NCBI GenBank assembly: GCA_040793985.1
Contig: JBFNJI010000025.1
Coordinates: 52,379 to 116,378 of the forward strand
Direction: 5' to 3'
Origin: Thiodiazotropha sp040793985
Lineage (GTDB): Bacteria > Pseudomonadota > Gammaproteobacteria > Chromatiales > Chromatiaceae
DNA: 64,000 bases
In this document: positions 37,136 to 46,682 of the stretch, piece by piece
How the letters are laid out: every line of letters starts with the position of its first letter
How positions within the stretch are numbered: position 1 is the stretch's first letter
Notes under the pieces: generated by a model
What the model was told of the DNA's origin: nothing
The model's input: only the letters and a program-made list of their open reading frames with translations
The model's database searches: none
Program-made: the position numbers and the translations under genes

Positions 37136-37346
37136 CTTTGCCTCTCTCCCGTCTGTTCTGGCATGCTATCAGTCAATGAATAATACAATGTAGCAATCGG
37201 GACATCACACTCCACCACCAGATCGGGCGTCATAGGCGACCTGTGCGGGGTTTCACGGCATCTCTCTCCATGACAAAGACAAGTCGCCTCTGTTTACGGT
37301 ACTTGACATTGATTTGCGGCTTGTTCTTTTCCACTATGCGTTGACT

Positions 37347-39443
37347 ATGGAAAGTTCCTCAAAGAGTCTGGCAGAACAACCGGTAACGGTACTCAAGGGC
37401 GTTGGCGCGAGGATTGCCGAGAAACTCGCCAGGCTGGGTATCTTCAGCCTGCAGGACCTGCTGTTTCATCTGCCGCTGCGCTACCAGGACCGAACCCGGA
37501 TTCAACCTATCGGTGGTTTGCGTCGCGGTGACCAGGCGGTGATCGAGGGCGAGATCGACCTGGCGGAGATCAAGTTTGGCCGTCGCCGCTCCCTGATGGT
37601 GCACATCTCCGATGGTACCGGGGGGCTGTTCCTGCGCTTTTTCCATTTCAGCAATGCCCAGCGCCAGGGCCTGAATCGCGGAATTCGCCTGCGCTGTTTC
37701 GGCGAGGTGCGTAACGGTCCCAATAGCCTGGAGATGGTGCATCCGGAGTATCAGGCTGTCGATCCGGATCAACCCCTGCAGGTGGAGACGGCCCTGACCC
37801 CGATTTATCCAACCACAGAAGGGGTCCATCAGTTGACACTACGCGGTCTCATGCGACAGGCCCTGGATTGGCTGCGGCGGGAGCCGGAGGGGTTGCAGGA
37901 GTGGCTGCCCGCTTCGCTGTTGAGCCGTTTTAGCCAAGCCGACCTGACGGATACGGTCGCCTACCTCCACGCCCCGCCTGCGGATGCCGATCAGCGTGGG
38001 CTCCTCGCGGGGACCCATCCGGCGCAGCAGCGTCTCTCCTTTGAGGAGCTGCTTGCCCATCAGATAAGCCTGCGCAGCATGCGGGTTCGGCATCAGCGGA
38101 TCCGCGCCACCCCCTATGCCATCGACAACAAGCTCAAGCAGGCGCTATTGACATCACTACCGTTCGAGCTGACACCTGCTCAGTTCCGGGTGGTGGAAGA
38201 GATCGAACAGGATCTTCACCTGCCAACTCCGATGCAGCGCCTGGTGCAGGGGGACGTGGGCTCGGGTAAGACCGTGGTCAGTGCCCTGGCGGCGTTGCAG
38301 GCCATCGGTGGTGGCAGCCAGGTGGCGTTGATGGCGCCGACAGAACTGCTGGCAGAGCAGCATCTGCGCAACTTCTCGCAGTGGTTGCTACCCCTCGGGA
38401 TCGAGATCGGCTGGCTTACAGGACGTCTCAAGGGGCGTGCTAGGGAGACGGTAATCGAGGCCATCGCATCGGGACAGACCCGCTTGGCTGTAGGTACCCA
38501 TGCCCTTTTTCAGCAGGATGTGGTATTCAACGATCTTGGCCTGGTGATCATCGACGAGCAGCACCGATTCGGTGTCCACCAGCGACTGGCGCTGCGGGAG
38601 AAGGGTAACAAAACCGGGCATACGCCCCATCAGCTGATCATGACCGCCACCCCCATTCCACGTACCCTGGCAATGACCGCCTATGCCGACCTCGATCTCT
38701 CGGTTATCGATAGCCTCCCTCCCGGACGTCTCCCTGTCACCACCGCTGTGATCTCCGAACAGCGGCGTGAGGAGGTGGTGGAGCGGGTCCGCGCGGCATG
38801 TTCCCAGGGACGTCAGGCCTACTGGGTGTGTACCCTGATTGAGGAGTCGGAGGCATTGCAGTGTCAGGCCGCGGAGGATACAGAGCGGCTGCTGGCAGAG
38901 ACCCTGCCTGAATTGAGGGTGGCATTGGTTCACGGCCGGGTGAAACAGGAGCTGAAAGAGGAGGTGATGCAGGCATTCCAGCGCGGTGACATCGACCTGC
39001 TGGTGGCCACCACGGTGATCGAGGTGGGTGTGGATGTGCCGAATGCGAGCCTGATGATCATCGAGAATCCCGAGCGCCTCGGCCTGGCACAACTGCACCA
39101 ATTGCGCGGCAGGGTAGGGCGGGGCAGCAGGGAGAGCCACTGTGTGCTGATGTATCATCCGCCACTTTCGGTGAATGCCAAGCAGCGTCTGGCTATCCTG
39201 CGCGAAACCGGCGACGGTTTCGTTATTGCGCAAAAAGACCTGGAGATGCGGGGGCCGGGTGAGGTCCTGGGCACCCGGCAGACCGGTGAGATGCAGCTGC
39301 GAATCGCCGACCTGGTCAGGGATCAGGGAATGCTCGACGAGGTGCGTGGGGCGGCTGAGCTGTTGCTGCAGAGCGATCCGCAGGCGGCGGCGCATCTGGT
39401 CAAGCGCTGGCTGGGAGAACGAGTCGATTATGCCAAGGCCTAG
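37347..39443 (+). CDS. recG: ATP-dependent DNA helicase RecG
   Basis: A 698-residue helicase with an N-terminal wedge (about 20-260: VTVLKGVGARIAEKL, QDLLFHLPLRYQDRT). The motor has Walker A GDVGSGKT, Walker B VIIDEQHRFG, motif III TATPIPRTLAM and motif VI QLRGRVGRG. It remodels stalled forks and Holliday junctions. ATG 37347 is preferred over an upstream in-frame ATG because homologues start near this point. It follows spoT-ridA in the order common in gammaproteobacteria. Confidence 0.93.
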   Translation: MESSSKSLAEQPVTVLKGVGARIAEKLARLGIFSLQDLLFHLPLRYQDRTRIQPIGGLRRGDQAVIEGEIDLAEIKFGRRRSLMVHISDGTGGLFLRFFHFSNAQRQGLNRGIRLRCFGEVRNGPNSLEMVHPEYQAVDPDQPLQVETALTPIYPTTEGVHQLTLRGLMRQALDWLRREPEGLQEWLPASLLSRFSQADLTDTVAYLHAPPADADQRGLLAGTHPAQQRLSFEELLAHQISLRSMRVRHQRIRATPYAIDNKLKQALLTSLPFELTPAQFRVVEEIEQDLHLPTPMQRLVQGDVGSGKTVVSALAALQAIGGGSQVALMAPTELLAEQHLRNFSQWLLPLGIEIGWLTGRLKGRARETVIEAIASGQTRLAVGTHALFQQDVVFNDLGLVIIDEQHRFGVHQRLALREKGNKTGHTPHQLIMTATPIPRTLAMTAYADLDLSVIDSLPPGRLPVTTAVISEQRREEVVERVRAACSQGRQAYWVCTLIEESEALQCQAAEDTERLLAETLPELRVALVHGRVKQELKEEVMQAFQRGDIDLLVATTVIEVGVDVPNASLMIIENPERLGLAQLHQLRGRVGRGSRESHCVLMYHPPLSVNAKQRLAILRETGDGFVIAQKDLEMRGPGEVLGTRQTGEMQLRIADLVRDQGMLDEVRGAAELLLQSDPQAAAHLVKRWLGERVDYAKA

Positions 39444-39511
39444 TAAGCCGATGTTTTCGTCATTCTGAGTCTGGCTGTGCAATAATAGTCCTTTTGTTGG
39501 GATGAGCGAGC

Positions 39512-40099
39512 TTGAGTCAGCAGTTAAGTAGCAGGTCGAATCGGGAGCCTAATTGGTTCGATTGGCGTCAGCGCTCGAATCTGCAGATTCCACAGCTTGT
39601 CGGCGCCTGGCTGGGTGACAGAGGATCGCTGACTCAACGTGTCATTCAATGTTGTGGCGAGGGTCAATTCCGTGTCCGTCTGCTGCGTCAGGGCTGGGGA
39701 ACTCCGCTCAACAGCGAGTACCGTGTATTGAGGATGCGGCGTGGGATGCTGGCGCTGGTACGGGACGTGGAGTTGCTCTGCGACCAGGTTCCTTGGGTTT
39801 TTGCTCGAACGCTGATCCCCATATCCAGTCTCAAGGGGGCGGCGCAGAGGCTGACCCAGCTGGGCGAGAAACCCTTGGGTGCGGTACTCTTCTCCGATCC
39901 GAAAGTGATTCGGGGGACGACCCAGGTGGCGAGGCTGCAACCCAGACAACCGCTTTTCGAAACGGCGTGCAATAATTTGCACGAGAAGCCGCAGAATCTC
40001 TGGGGTAGACGCACCCTGTTCTATTTGGAAAAGAGGCCTTTACTGGTGAATGAAATATTTCTCCCCAAGCTGCCACTCAAAGGGGTTCATGGCCGATGA
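39512..40099 (+). CDS. ubiC: Chorismate lyase
   Basis: A 195-residue protein converting chorismate to 4-hydroxybenzoate and pyruvate, the first committed step of ubiquinone synthesis. The UbiC pattern is visible: LVGAWLGDRGSLTQRV, RLLRQGWGTPLNSEYRV with a key Arg, and VFARTLIPISSL; the C-terminal EIFLPKLP is typical. No ATG fits; TTG 39512 gives the whole domain. Its stop overlaps the ubiA start by four bases, so they are co-translated. Confidence 0.9.
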   Translation: MSQQLSSRSNREPNWFDWRQRSNLQIPQLVGAWLGDRGSLTQRVIQCCGEGQFRVRLLRQGWGTPLNSEYRVLRMRRGMLALVRDVELLCDQVPWVFARTLIPISSLKGAAQRLTQLGEKPLGAVLFSDPKVIRGTTQVARLQPRQPLFETACNNLHEKPQNLWGRRTLFYLEKRPLLVNEIFLPKLPLKGVHGR

Positions 40100-41010
40100 C
40101 GGGACAGCAGGCTGATCTGACCCCCTCGGGTACGGATCCCGTCGACTGGTTGGAGCGTCTGCGCCGATACGCCCTGTTGGTACGGCTGAACCGTCCCATC
40201 GGTATTCTGTTGCTGCTCTGGCCCACGCTTTGGGCACTATGGATCGCCGGTATGGGTAGGCCCGCCTGGGAGATAGTGCTGGTGTTCATCGCCGGAGTGG
40301 CATTGATGCGATCCGCAGGTTGTGCGATCAACGACTATGCCGATCGCAATTTCGACGCCCATGTGGCGCGTACCTCTGGCCGACCCATAGCCGTCGGCCT
40401 GGTGACCCCGGCTGAGGCCTTGGGGGTGTTCATTGTTCTCTCCCTGATCGCCGCCTCGCTGCTGTTTTTTCTCAACTGGCCGACCCGTTTCATGTCGGTT
40501 GTGGCACTGCTTTTAACCGCCGTCTATCCCTTCATGAAACGCTATACCCATCTGCCCCAGGTGGTGCTGGGCGCCGCCTTCGGTTGGGCTGTACCTATGG
40601 CGTTCATGGCCTTGAACGAAACTGTACCCCCGGTTGCCTGGCTGCTGTTCAGCAGTGCCCTGATCTGGGCGCTGATCTACGATACCCAATATGCCATGGT
40701 GGACCGGGATGACGACCTCAAGATAGGGGTCAAGTCGAGTGCGATCCTCTTCGGTCGCCACGACAGACTGATCATAGCTCTTTTGCAGCTGACTATGATC
40801 GTATTGCTGATATTCACCGGCTACCTGGTTGGCCTCGGTCACTACTACTATCTGGGGGTGGCGGCAGGGATTGCCCTCTTCGGCTATCAGCAGTGGCTGA
40901 TTCGGCTGCGGGAGCCCCGCGCCTGCTTTCAGGCCTTCCTCAATAACAATCAGTTCGGGATGGTAATCTTCGTCGGGCTGGTAGCCGACTATTTGGCGGC
41001 TGTCTACTAG
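40096..41010 (+). CDS. ubiA: 4-Hydroxybenzoate polyprenyltransferase
   Basis: A 304-residue membrane prenyltransferase with about eight hydrophobic helices. The two Asp-rich motifs are NDYADRNFDAH and YAMVDRDDDL (preceded by YDTQ), which bind Mg-polyprenyl diphosphate. It attaches the isoprenoid tail to 4-hydroxybenzoate in the inner membrane. It is translationally coupled to ubiC. The long N-terminal extension before the first helix (GTDPVDWLERLRRYALL) is normal for the family. Confidence 0.92.
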   Translation: MTGQQADLTPSGTDPVDWLERLRRYALLVRLNRPIGILLLLWPTLWALWIAGMGRPAWEIVLVFIAGVALMRSAGCAINDYADRNFDAHVARTSGRPIAVGLVTPAEALGVFIVLSLIAASLLFFLNWPTRFMSVVALLLTAVYPFMKRYTHLPQVVLGAAFGWAVPMAFMALNETVPPVAWLLFSSALIWALIYDTQYAMVDRDDDLKIGVKSSAILFGRHDRLIIALLQLTMIVLLIFTGYLVGLGHYYYLGVAAGIALFGYQQWLIRLREPRACFQAFLNNNQFGMVIFVGLVADYLAAVY

Positions 41011-41063
41011 ACCTGTCCAGTGGCAGGCCCTTAGGCAACAGTTGGCGACGCTTGCCTTGCCTC

Positions 41064-41453
41064 TTATTTGTCCATGCACCTATCAACTACGATCCTGTTA
41101 TAGATCGCCGCGAACTCTGAAGCGCGCTGAATATAGCGGAGATGGATTTCACCGAACACGGTGTCGGTGGAGCCTTCCAGATAGCGGATACCGCAGATGC
41201 TCTTGGCCTTGGAATGCAACTCCGGTTCTATACCCGGCAGCATGGTCGCTCGGGAGGCCATTGCCATGAGACGCTTGTCACCCTTCTCCAGCGCCTCCGC
41301 CGCCTGTTTGTCGGGATTGGCATCCTCGACCCAAAGCAACGACTCAACCGCCTTTTTCTCCTCAGGTGAGAGTTGACTCATATCGATTTTTTCCAACTCT
41401 TGGCAGGCGCTGAACAAGAGTGCGCCGACGAATAGTAAGATGGCTGGCTTCAC
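41064..41453 (-). CDS. Small lipoprotein of unknown function
   Basis: A 129-residue protein with signal peptide and lipobox LLFSAC. The mature part is helical and hydrophilic (QLSPEEKKAVESLLWVED), with a two-cysteine segment (SICGIRYLEGS ... DRCMDK) that might form a disulfide. It overlaps the rhombosortase start by four bases, suggesting co-translation. No known family. Confidence 0.7.
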   Translation of the reverse strand: MKPAILLFVGALLFSACQELEKIDMSQLSPEEKKAVESLLWVEDANPDKQAAEALEKGDKRLMAMASRATMLPGIEPELHSKAKSICGIRYLEGSTDTVFGEIHLRYIQRASEFAAIYNRIVVDRCMDK

Positions 41454-42046
41454 TCGCTCTCCTCAACCCGCGATGCAGGCCGTAGCTGTGTCATGCCCCA
41501 TAGTATGACGCCCATGACCGCGCCGTAAAGGTGGGCGTCGACGATAACCGAGCCATCTGCCAGCGATTCGCTGCCCGGTAGCGGACCCTGCCACTGCTCC
41601 CATATCAACTTAAGGACGACACAGGACAGAATGAACAGGGATAGCAGAGGCTGGCTTCTCAGCTGCTCAAGCAGTGCCCAGATCAGCAAGCCATGGAGTA
41701 TGCCTGACAGGCCTCGATACCAGACGACCTCTGGCGAGAACAACCATAAACCAACGGACGTGCCCAGCATCAGGAACAGCAGCAGGATCAGGCAGCGCAA
41801 TGCAGGCTGAGCGGAGGGAAAGAGATACCATATCAGCCAGAGACCGCAGAGATTCATCACCAGATGACCCCATCCAAGATGGCTCAGATGGGCGCTGAAA
41901 AGCCGCCACCAGTCACCGTTTGCAAGGGGGATACGATGATACTGCAAGGCCGATTCCATTGAATCGGGTAGCAGGGCGATCAGTAGACAAAGAAGGCTGA
42001 CAAGCAGCGGACACAGGAGCTGCCACGATGATGATTCCGACTTCAT
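41450..42046 (-). CDS. rrtA: Rhombosortase (rhomboid-family GlyGly-CTERM protease)
   Basis: A 198-residue six-helix rhomboid. The catalytic Ser lies in YRGLSGILHG and the catalytic His in VVDAHLYGAVMG; the first-loop HLSHLGWGHLVMNLCGLW is the rhomboid signature. Rhombosortases cleave proteins carrying a C-terminal GlyGly-CTERM signal, linked to type II secretion and lipid attachment at the cell surface. It begins six bases before the stop of moeB, so it is probably in that operon. No GlyGly-CTERM substrate is visible in this window. Confidence 0.88.
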   Translation of the reverse strand: MKSESSSWQLLCPLLVSLLCLLIALLPDSMESALQYHRIPLANGDWWRLFSAHLSHLGWGHLVMNLCGLWLIWYLFPSAQPALRCLILLLFLMLGTSVGLWLFSPEVVWYRGLSGILHGLLIWALLEQLRSQPLLSLFILSCVVLKLIWEQWQGPLPGSESLADGSVIVDAHLYGAVMGVILWGMTQLRPASRVEESE

Positions 42047-42052
42047 GCCGGA

Positions 42053-42814
42053 TCAACCCGTGTCACCGCATACCGGACATGCGGGGTCCCGGGGCAGGCG
42101 CAGGGTGCGCCACTCCATCGCCAGGGCATCCAACAGCAACAGCCTGCCCTGCAGCGTCTTGCCTGCACCGGTCAGCTGTTTGATGGCTTCCAGCGCCTGC
42201 AGGCTGCCGATCACACCAACCAGGGGGGCGAGGACGCCGTTTGCGGAACAGGTCTCATCCATCTCCCCCTCATCGGGGTAGAGGCAGTGGTAACAGGGGC
42301 CGCCCGACTCCCCGGTGAAGACAGTGATCTGCCCTTCCATGCGGATTGCTGCACCGGAGACCAGCGGTGTGCCCGACTGGTAACAGGCCTTGTTGATGGC
42401 GAAGCGGGTTGCGAAGTTGTCTGTGCCGTCGAGCACCAGATCGGCCTCCTCAATCTGCCGCAGCAGGGCAGCCTCATCCAGTTGGCGGGGAATGGTCTCC
42501 ACCCTGCATTCCGGATTGAGGGCATGCAGGGTTTCCCGCGCCGAGTCCACCTTCAGCTCGCCGATACGGGCATTGGTATGGACGATCTGGCGCTGCAGGT
42601 TGGTCAGGTCCACCTGGTCGAAATCCACCAGTACCAGGGTTCCCACACCGGCTGCTGCCAGATACATGGCGGCCGGTGATCCGAGCCCACCGAGACCGAC
42701 GATGAGGATCCTTGCGCCGAGCAGCCTCTCCTGGCCTTCGATGCCGATCGATGGAAGCATGATCTGCCTACTGTAACGCAGCAGTTGATCGTCATTCATA
42801 ATCAGTTGGTCCAT
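42053..42814 (-). CDS. moeB: MoeB/ThiF/HesA family adenylyltransferase
   Basis: A protein of about 253 residues that adenylates the C-terminus of a small sulfur-carrier protein, MoaD or ThiS. Seen: LLRYSRQIMLP, nucleotide loop VGLGGLGSPAAMYLA, TDNFATRFAINKAC, and zinc-cysteine pairs CYHCLYPD and CPVCGDTG. There is no C-terminal rhodanese domain. ATG 42814 is chosen; TTG 42820 and ATG 42799 are alternatives. It lies in the hemA-prfA-prmC operon block, the order common in gammaproteobacteria. Confidence 0.88.
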   Translation of the reverse strand: MDQLIMNDDQLLRYSRQIMLPSIGIEGQERLLGARILIVGLGGLGSPAAMYLAAAGVGTLVLVDFDQVDLTNLQRQIVHTNARIGELKVDSARETLHALNPECRVETIPRQLDEAALLRQIEEADLVLDGTDNFATRFAINKACYQSGTPLVSGAAIRMEGQITVFTGESGGPCYHCLYPDEGEMDETCSANGVLAPLVGVIGSLQALEAIKQLTGAGKTLQGRLLLLDALAMEWRTLRLPRDPACPVCGDTG

Positions 42815-42856
42815 CGACAATCCAGTTCTGAAGTGATTTCAGCAGAAAGATACGGT

Positions 42857-43267
42857 TCAGAGGTATTTACGCCAATGCTCTGGACGCTGATCCCGAAGAT
42901 TATGGTTCATGCGTTGATAGCGGTCGGCGAAGATCATGCGGGTGCATTTGGAATCCTCGCGGGTGCAACCCAGATTGACCCGTTCGGTCTCCTCGGTGTA
43001 GTGGTAGAGGGCGCGCATGAGACGATAGAGCAGACGATTGTCGATATGCAGGCCCATGGCCGTCAGGCCGGTCTCTATCTGTTCCAGGGAGACCTTCATC
43101 AGTTGATAGCTTACATGAAGGTGGGTTTCGGAGTGTGGGGTGACCTCGAGAATACCCTCCACATCCGCCAGCAGCAACGCTGCCGTCGCAGCCTGATTGG
43201 GGTCCGGGTGGTGTTCGACGAAGTGAATGTCCCGGTTTTTCACTAAGTCGTGAAGGGGTTCACCCAT
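42857..43267 (-). CDS. Unknown protein with HMA-like ferredoxin fold
   Basis: About 136 residues, no signal peptide. The middle (LLLADVEGILEVTPHSET, then LHVSYQLMKVSLEQIETGL) has the beta-alpha-beta rhythm of heavy-metal-associated domains, including a GILEV strand, but lacks the CxxC metal loop. The C-terminal part is helical with a Cys pair (LGCTREDSKC). ATG 43267 with AGGA upstream is chosen over an in-frame start 36 bases earlier. It sits between prmC and moeB and may be in the same transcript. Confidence 0.6.
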   Translation of the reverse strand: MGEPLHDLVKNRDIHFVEHHPDPNQAATAALLLADVEGILEVTPHSETHLHVSYQLMKVSLEQIETGLTAMGLHIDNRLLYRLMRALYHYTEETERVNLGCTREDSKCTRMIFADRYQRMNHNLRDQRPEHWRKYL

Positions 43268-43408
43268 ATGTGGCAATCCTAACGAATGCGCTGAAATAAT
43301 CAAGCAAGGGGGTGTGCGTTTGGTACCGGGCTGCTGCTTCGTGGTTTGTTGTGTCCCAACGCCACACGCCTGTGCCGGCGGCGCTTGCGCGGTATCCCGG
43401 CCGCGGTG

Positions 43409-44317
43409 CTATCGGTTGGAAGCGGTGAGGTTGGCGAGGGTCAGGTACCAGTTGTGTTGATCCCTTGCGCCTGTGGCCTGGGCTTCGGTTACCCGCGGGT
43501 GTCCAGCCAGGTCCATATGGGTGGAGATGCGAAGGAAACCCGCGGTATTCAGCAACCCCTGTACCGCCTCGGCCTGCTGATAGCCGTGCTCAAGCACAAG
43601 CCAGCCTCCCGCCTTCAATCGGTTTTTACTGACCTGGTGAATAATCGCGCGGATGGCATTCAGTCCGTCTTCTCCTGATACCAGGGCCAGCTCGGGTTCC
43701 AGCGGCAGATCGCCATGGTCGAGATGGGGGTCGTCAGCTTCGATATAGGGGGGGTTGCTCACGATCAGATCATAGCGATCGTCCCCTGGCAGTGCCTCGC
43801 ACCAGCTTCCCTCGCAGAAGCGTACCTGTTCGAGTCCGAGACGCGCGCCATTCTCGCGGGCCTGGGTAAGGGCGTCGGCTGAAATATCGGTGGCAACAAT
43901 CTCCGCCTGCGGGAGTTCGCTGGCCAGCGCCAGGGCTACGGCACCGCTGCCGGTGCCGAGATCGGCGATTCGTGGGCGCGCGTCCTGCTGCAGCAGTTGC
44001 AGCGATCGCTCCACCAGCAGTTCGGTCTCTGGGCGGGGGATCAGGGTGTGGGGATTGACCTTCAGGTTCAGGGACCAGAACTCCCTTTGGCCAAGGATAT
44101 AGGCGATAGGTTCATGGGAGAGACGCCGCTCCAGCAGTTGCAGATAGCGTTCGTGCTGTTCTGTCGTCAGCTCCCTCTCCGGCCAGGCGTAGAGAGAACT
44201 GCGAGGCTTGCCTAGGAGGTGGGAGAGCAGCAACGCGGCCTCCAGTTCGGGATTGGCGTTCGCTAGCGCGGCTAGGGCCTGCTGTGCTGACTTCAGGGCT
44301 TGTCGTTGCGTGGTCAT
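43409..44317 (-). CDS. prmC: Release-factor glutamine methyltransferase
   Basis: A 302-residue SAM-dependent methyltransferase that modifies the GGQ glutamine of RF1 and RF2. The SAM fold has LGTGSGAVALALA, and the catalytic NPPY lies in DLIVSNPPYIEA. An N-terminal helical domain (about 1-85) carries the release-factor docking region. It follows prfA by about 20 bases on the same strand, the standard neighbour of its substrate. Confidence 0.93.
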   Translation of the reverse strand: MTTQRQALKSAQQALAALANANPELEAALLLSHLLGKPRSSLYAWPERELTTEQHERYLQLLERRLSHEPIAYILGQREFWSLNLKVNPHTLIPRPETELLVERSLQLLQQDARPRIADLGTGSGAVALALASELPQAEIVATDISADALTQARENGARLGLEQVRFCEGSWCEALPGDDRYDLIVSNPPYIEADDPHLDHGDLPLEPELALVSGEDGLNAIRAIIHQVSKNRLKAGGWLVLEHGYQQAEAVQGLLNTAGFLRISTHMDLAGHPRVTEAQATGARDQHNWYLTLANLTASNR

Positions 44318-44337
44318 CTCGGTGAAGCCTGTGCTTT

Positions 44338-45417
44338 CTAGGCTTCACCCATGGCGGCCAGGGCTTCGACCTGCTGTTCGCGCAGCAAGGGCTCAATAAC
44401 CTGGTCGAGGGATCCGCCAATCACTTCCTCCAGCTTGTAAAGTGTCAGATTGATACGGTGGTCGGTAAGGCGGTTCTGGGGGAAATTGTAGGTACGGATA
44501 CGTTCCGAGCGATCACCGCTGCCGACCTGGAGTTTGCGTGAACTGGCCTGTTCGCTCACGATCTTCTCCTCGGCCTGGGAGAGCAGCTTGGCCTGCAGCA
44601 GTGACATGGCACGGGCCTTGTTCTTGTGTTGTGAGCGTTCGTCCTGACACTCCACCACTATGCCGCTGGGAAGGTGGGTTAGACGAACCGCGGAGTCGGT
44701 CTTGTTGACATGCTGGCCGCCGGCACCGGAGGCGCGGTAGGTATCGATGCGCAGGTCGTTGCTGTTGATCTCCACATCGTCGACCTCTTCCGCCTCGGGC
44801 AGGATCGCCACGGTACAGGCTGAGGTGTGAATGCGTCCTTGGGATTCGGTTTCAGGTACCCGCTGTACACGATGGGTCCCCGATTCGAACTTCAGGCGTG
44901 AGTAGACGGCATTTCCGCTGATGCGGCATACCACCTCTTTGTAACCGCCATGCTCTCCCGGGCTCTCGCTGATGGTTTCTGCCTGCCAGTTCTGACTTTC
45001 TGCATAGCGCAGATACATGCGGTAGAGGTCGCTGGCGAAGAGTGCCGCCTCGGCACCGCCGGTGCCGGCGCGCACCTCGAGGAAGACATTGCGCTGGTCG
45101 TTGGGATCGGCCGGTATCAGCAGCAGTTGCAGTTCAGGCTCCAGCCGCGCCTTGGTGGCCAAGGCCGCCGCCAGCTCCTCCCGGGCAAGGGGTGCCATCT
45201 CGGGATCGCTTATCATCTCCTGAGCTGCGGCCACATCATCCTCAGCGCTGATATAGCCCTGATAGGCATGCACGACCGGCTCCAGCTGGGCATATTCACG
45301 CCCAAGGTCGCGAAACTGTGTCTGGTTGTTCTGGATTTCCGGATCGGCGAGGAGTGCGGTGATCTCTTCGAAGCGTTCGGCGATCTGATCCAGCTTGCCG
45401 CGCAGTGAAGGCTTCAT
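44338..45417 (-). CDS. prfA: Peptide chain release factor 1
   Basis: A 359-residue RF1. The stop-codon recognition loop is RVPETESQG, a PxT variant with Glu in the middle, and the peptidyl-transferase motif GGQ is in GAGGQHVNKTDS. It reads UAA and UAG. Its ATG overlaps the hemA stop by four bases. The length and domain layout are standard. Confidence 0.93.
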   Translation of the reverse strand: MKPSLRGKLDQIAERFEEITALLADPEIQNNQTQFRDLGREYAQLEPVVHAYQGYISAEDDVAAAQEMISDPEMAPLAREELAAALATKARLEPELQLLLIPADPNDQRNVFLEVRAGTGGAEAALFASDLYRMYLRYAESQNWQAETISESPGEHGGYKEVVCRISGNAVYSRLKFESGTHRVQRVPETESQGRIHTSACTVAILPEAEEVDDVEINSNDLRIDTYRASGAGGQHVNKTDSAVRLTHLPSGIVVECQDERSQHKNKARAMSLLQAKLLSQAEEKIVSEQASSRKLQVGSGDRSERIRTYNFPQNRLTDHRINLTLYKLEEVIGGSLDQVIEPLLREQQVEALAAMGEA

Positions 45418-46682
45418 GACTTGTTGTCGGTCTTATTGAGCTGAAACAGCGTATTCGCTGCTTCGAGCAACTCCACCTGTCCATTGAAACCGGCCTGGCG
45501 CATCTGCGCACTGGGGGTGTGCAGTAACTTGTTGGTGAGTGTGTGGGCCATGAACTGCACCACCTCCTCAGGAGACTTGCCTTTGCTCAATTGCTGTAAC
45601 GCCTTCTGCGTCACCTCGTCGCGGAGCCCCTCGGCATAATTGCGATAGTCCAGAATCAACCCGACCGCATCCAGTGAGCGCAGCCACCCCATGTACTCAC
45701 CGACATAATGCTCGATAATCTCCACGGCCTGCTCCGCGGCCTCTTCGCGTGAGCGCATATTCTCCTGGATCACTTCATCCAGGTCGTCAACCGTGTAGAG
45801 GTAGATGTCGCTCAGGTCGGCCACCTCGGGTTCTATATCCCTTGGCACCGCGATGTCGACCATGAAGATCGGTCGATGTCTGCGCTCTTTGAGGGCGCTT
45901 TCAACGCTCCCTTTTCCCAGGACCGGTAACGGGCTGGCTGTCGAGGAGATTACGATATCGGCCTCTGCCAGGTGGCCGCTCAACTCGGTCAGTGCGATGG
46001 CGTAACCATCAAACTGTGATGCCAGGTTGTGAGCCCTCTCAACTGTCCTGTTGGCGACAATGATGCGTCCGATACCATTTTGATTGAGGTGTCGGGCGGC
46101 CAGTTCGATGGTCTCACCGGCGCCGATCAGAAGTGCGGTCTGCTCCGATAGGTCGCTGAAGATCTGCTTGGCCAGGCTGACCGCTGCAAATGCCACAGAG
46201 ACGGGGCTGTTGCCGATCGCGGTGTCGGTACGGATCTGTTTGGCCGCGGTGAAGGCGTGTTGAAAAAGCTTGAACAGCATCTTCCCCGTGGTGCCGGCAT
46301 CGGTGGCGGTCTGAAACGCGGACTTCACCTGACCGAGGATCTGGGGTTCGCCCAACACCAGGGAGTCCAGTCCACAGGATACCCGCAGCAGATGCTTCAC
46401 CGCGTCCAGTCCGAAATGGCTGTAGAGGTAGGGTGTGATCCGGTCCTCCGGCATGCCGTGAAAGCGACTGATCCAGTCCGCCAGGGGCTCATGGTCCTCC
46501 TGGTTGAGGGAGCAATAGAGTTCAGTGCGGTTGCAGGTTGAGAGTATGACTGTCTCCTCGACAGCCGGATTCTCCTGCAGACTGCGCAAGGCACCGACGA
46601 TGATATCGGGTCCAAAGGTCACCTTCTCGCGGATATCCACGGGAGCGGTTTTGTGATTCAGTCCAAGGGCGATTATCGACAT
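45414..46682 (-). CDS. hemA: Glutamyl-tRNA reductase
   Basis: A 422-residue enzyme that reduces glutamyl-tRNA(Glu) to glutamate-1-semialdehyde, the start of tetrapyrrole synthesis by the C5 route. The N-terminal LNHKTAPVDIREKV and catalytic STCNRTELY are intact; the NADPH domain (about 170-310) holds LIGAGETIELAARHL, and a dimerisation helix ends the protein. It heads the hemA-prfA-prmC operon. In related genomes hemA is divergent from a TPR gene and lolB; here the divergent neighbour is a LolA-like/RND operon. Confidence 0.94.
   Translation of the reverse strand: MSIIALGLNHKTAPVDIREKVTFGPDIIVGALRSLQENPAVEETVILSTCNRTELYCSLNQEDHEPLADWISRFHGMPEDRITPYLYSHFGLDAVKHLLRVSCGLDSLVLGEPQILGQVKSAFQTATDAGTTGKMLFKLFQHAFTAAKQIRTDTAIGNSPVSVAFAAVSLAKQIFSDLSEQTALLIGAGETIELAARHLNQNGIGRIIVANRTVERAHNLASQFDGYAIALTELSGHLAEADIVISSTASPLPVLGKGSVESALKERRHRPIFMVDIAVPRDIEPEVADLSDIYLYTVDDLDEVIQENMRSREEAAEQAVEIIEHYVGEYMGWLRSLDAVGLILDYRNYAEGLRDEVTQKALQQLSKGKSPEEVVQFMAHTLTNKLLHTPSAQMRQAGFNGQVELLEAANTLFQLNKTDNKS

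Noticed and set aside
38388..39482. 364-codon minus-strand frame inside recG
   Set aside because: Antisense to helicase motifs; no recognisable protein features.
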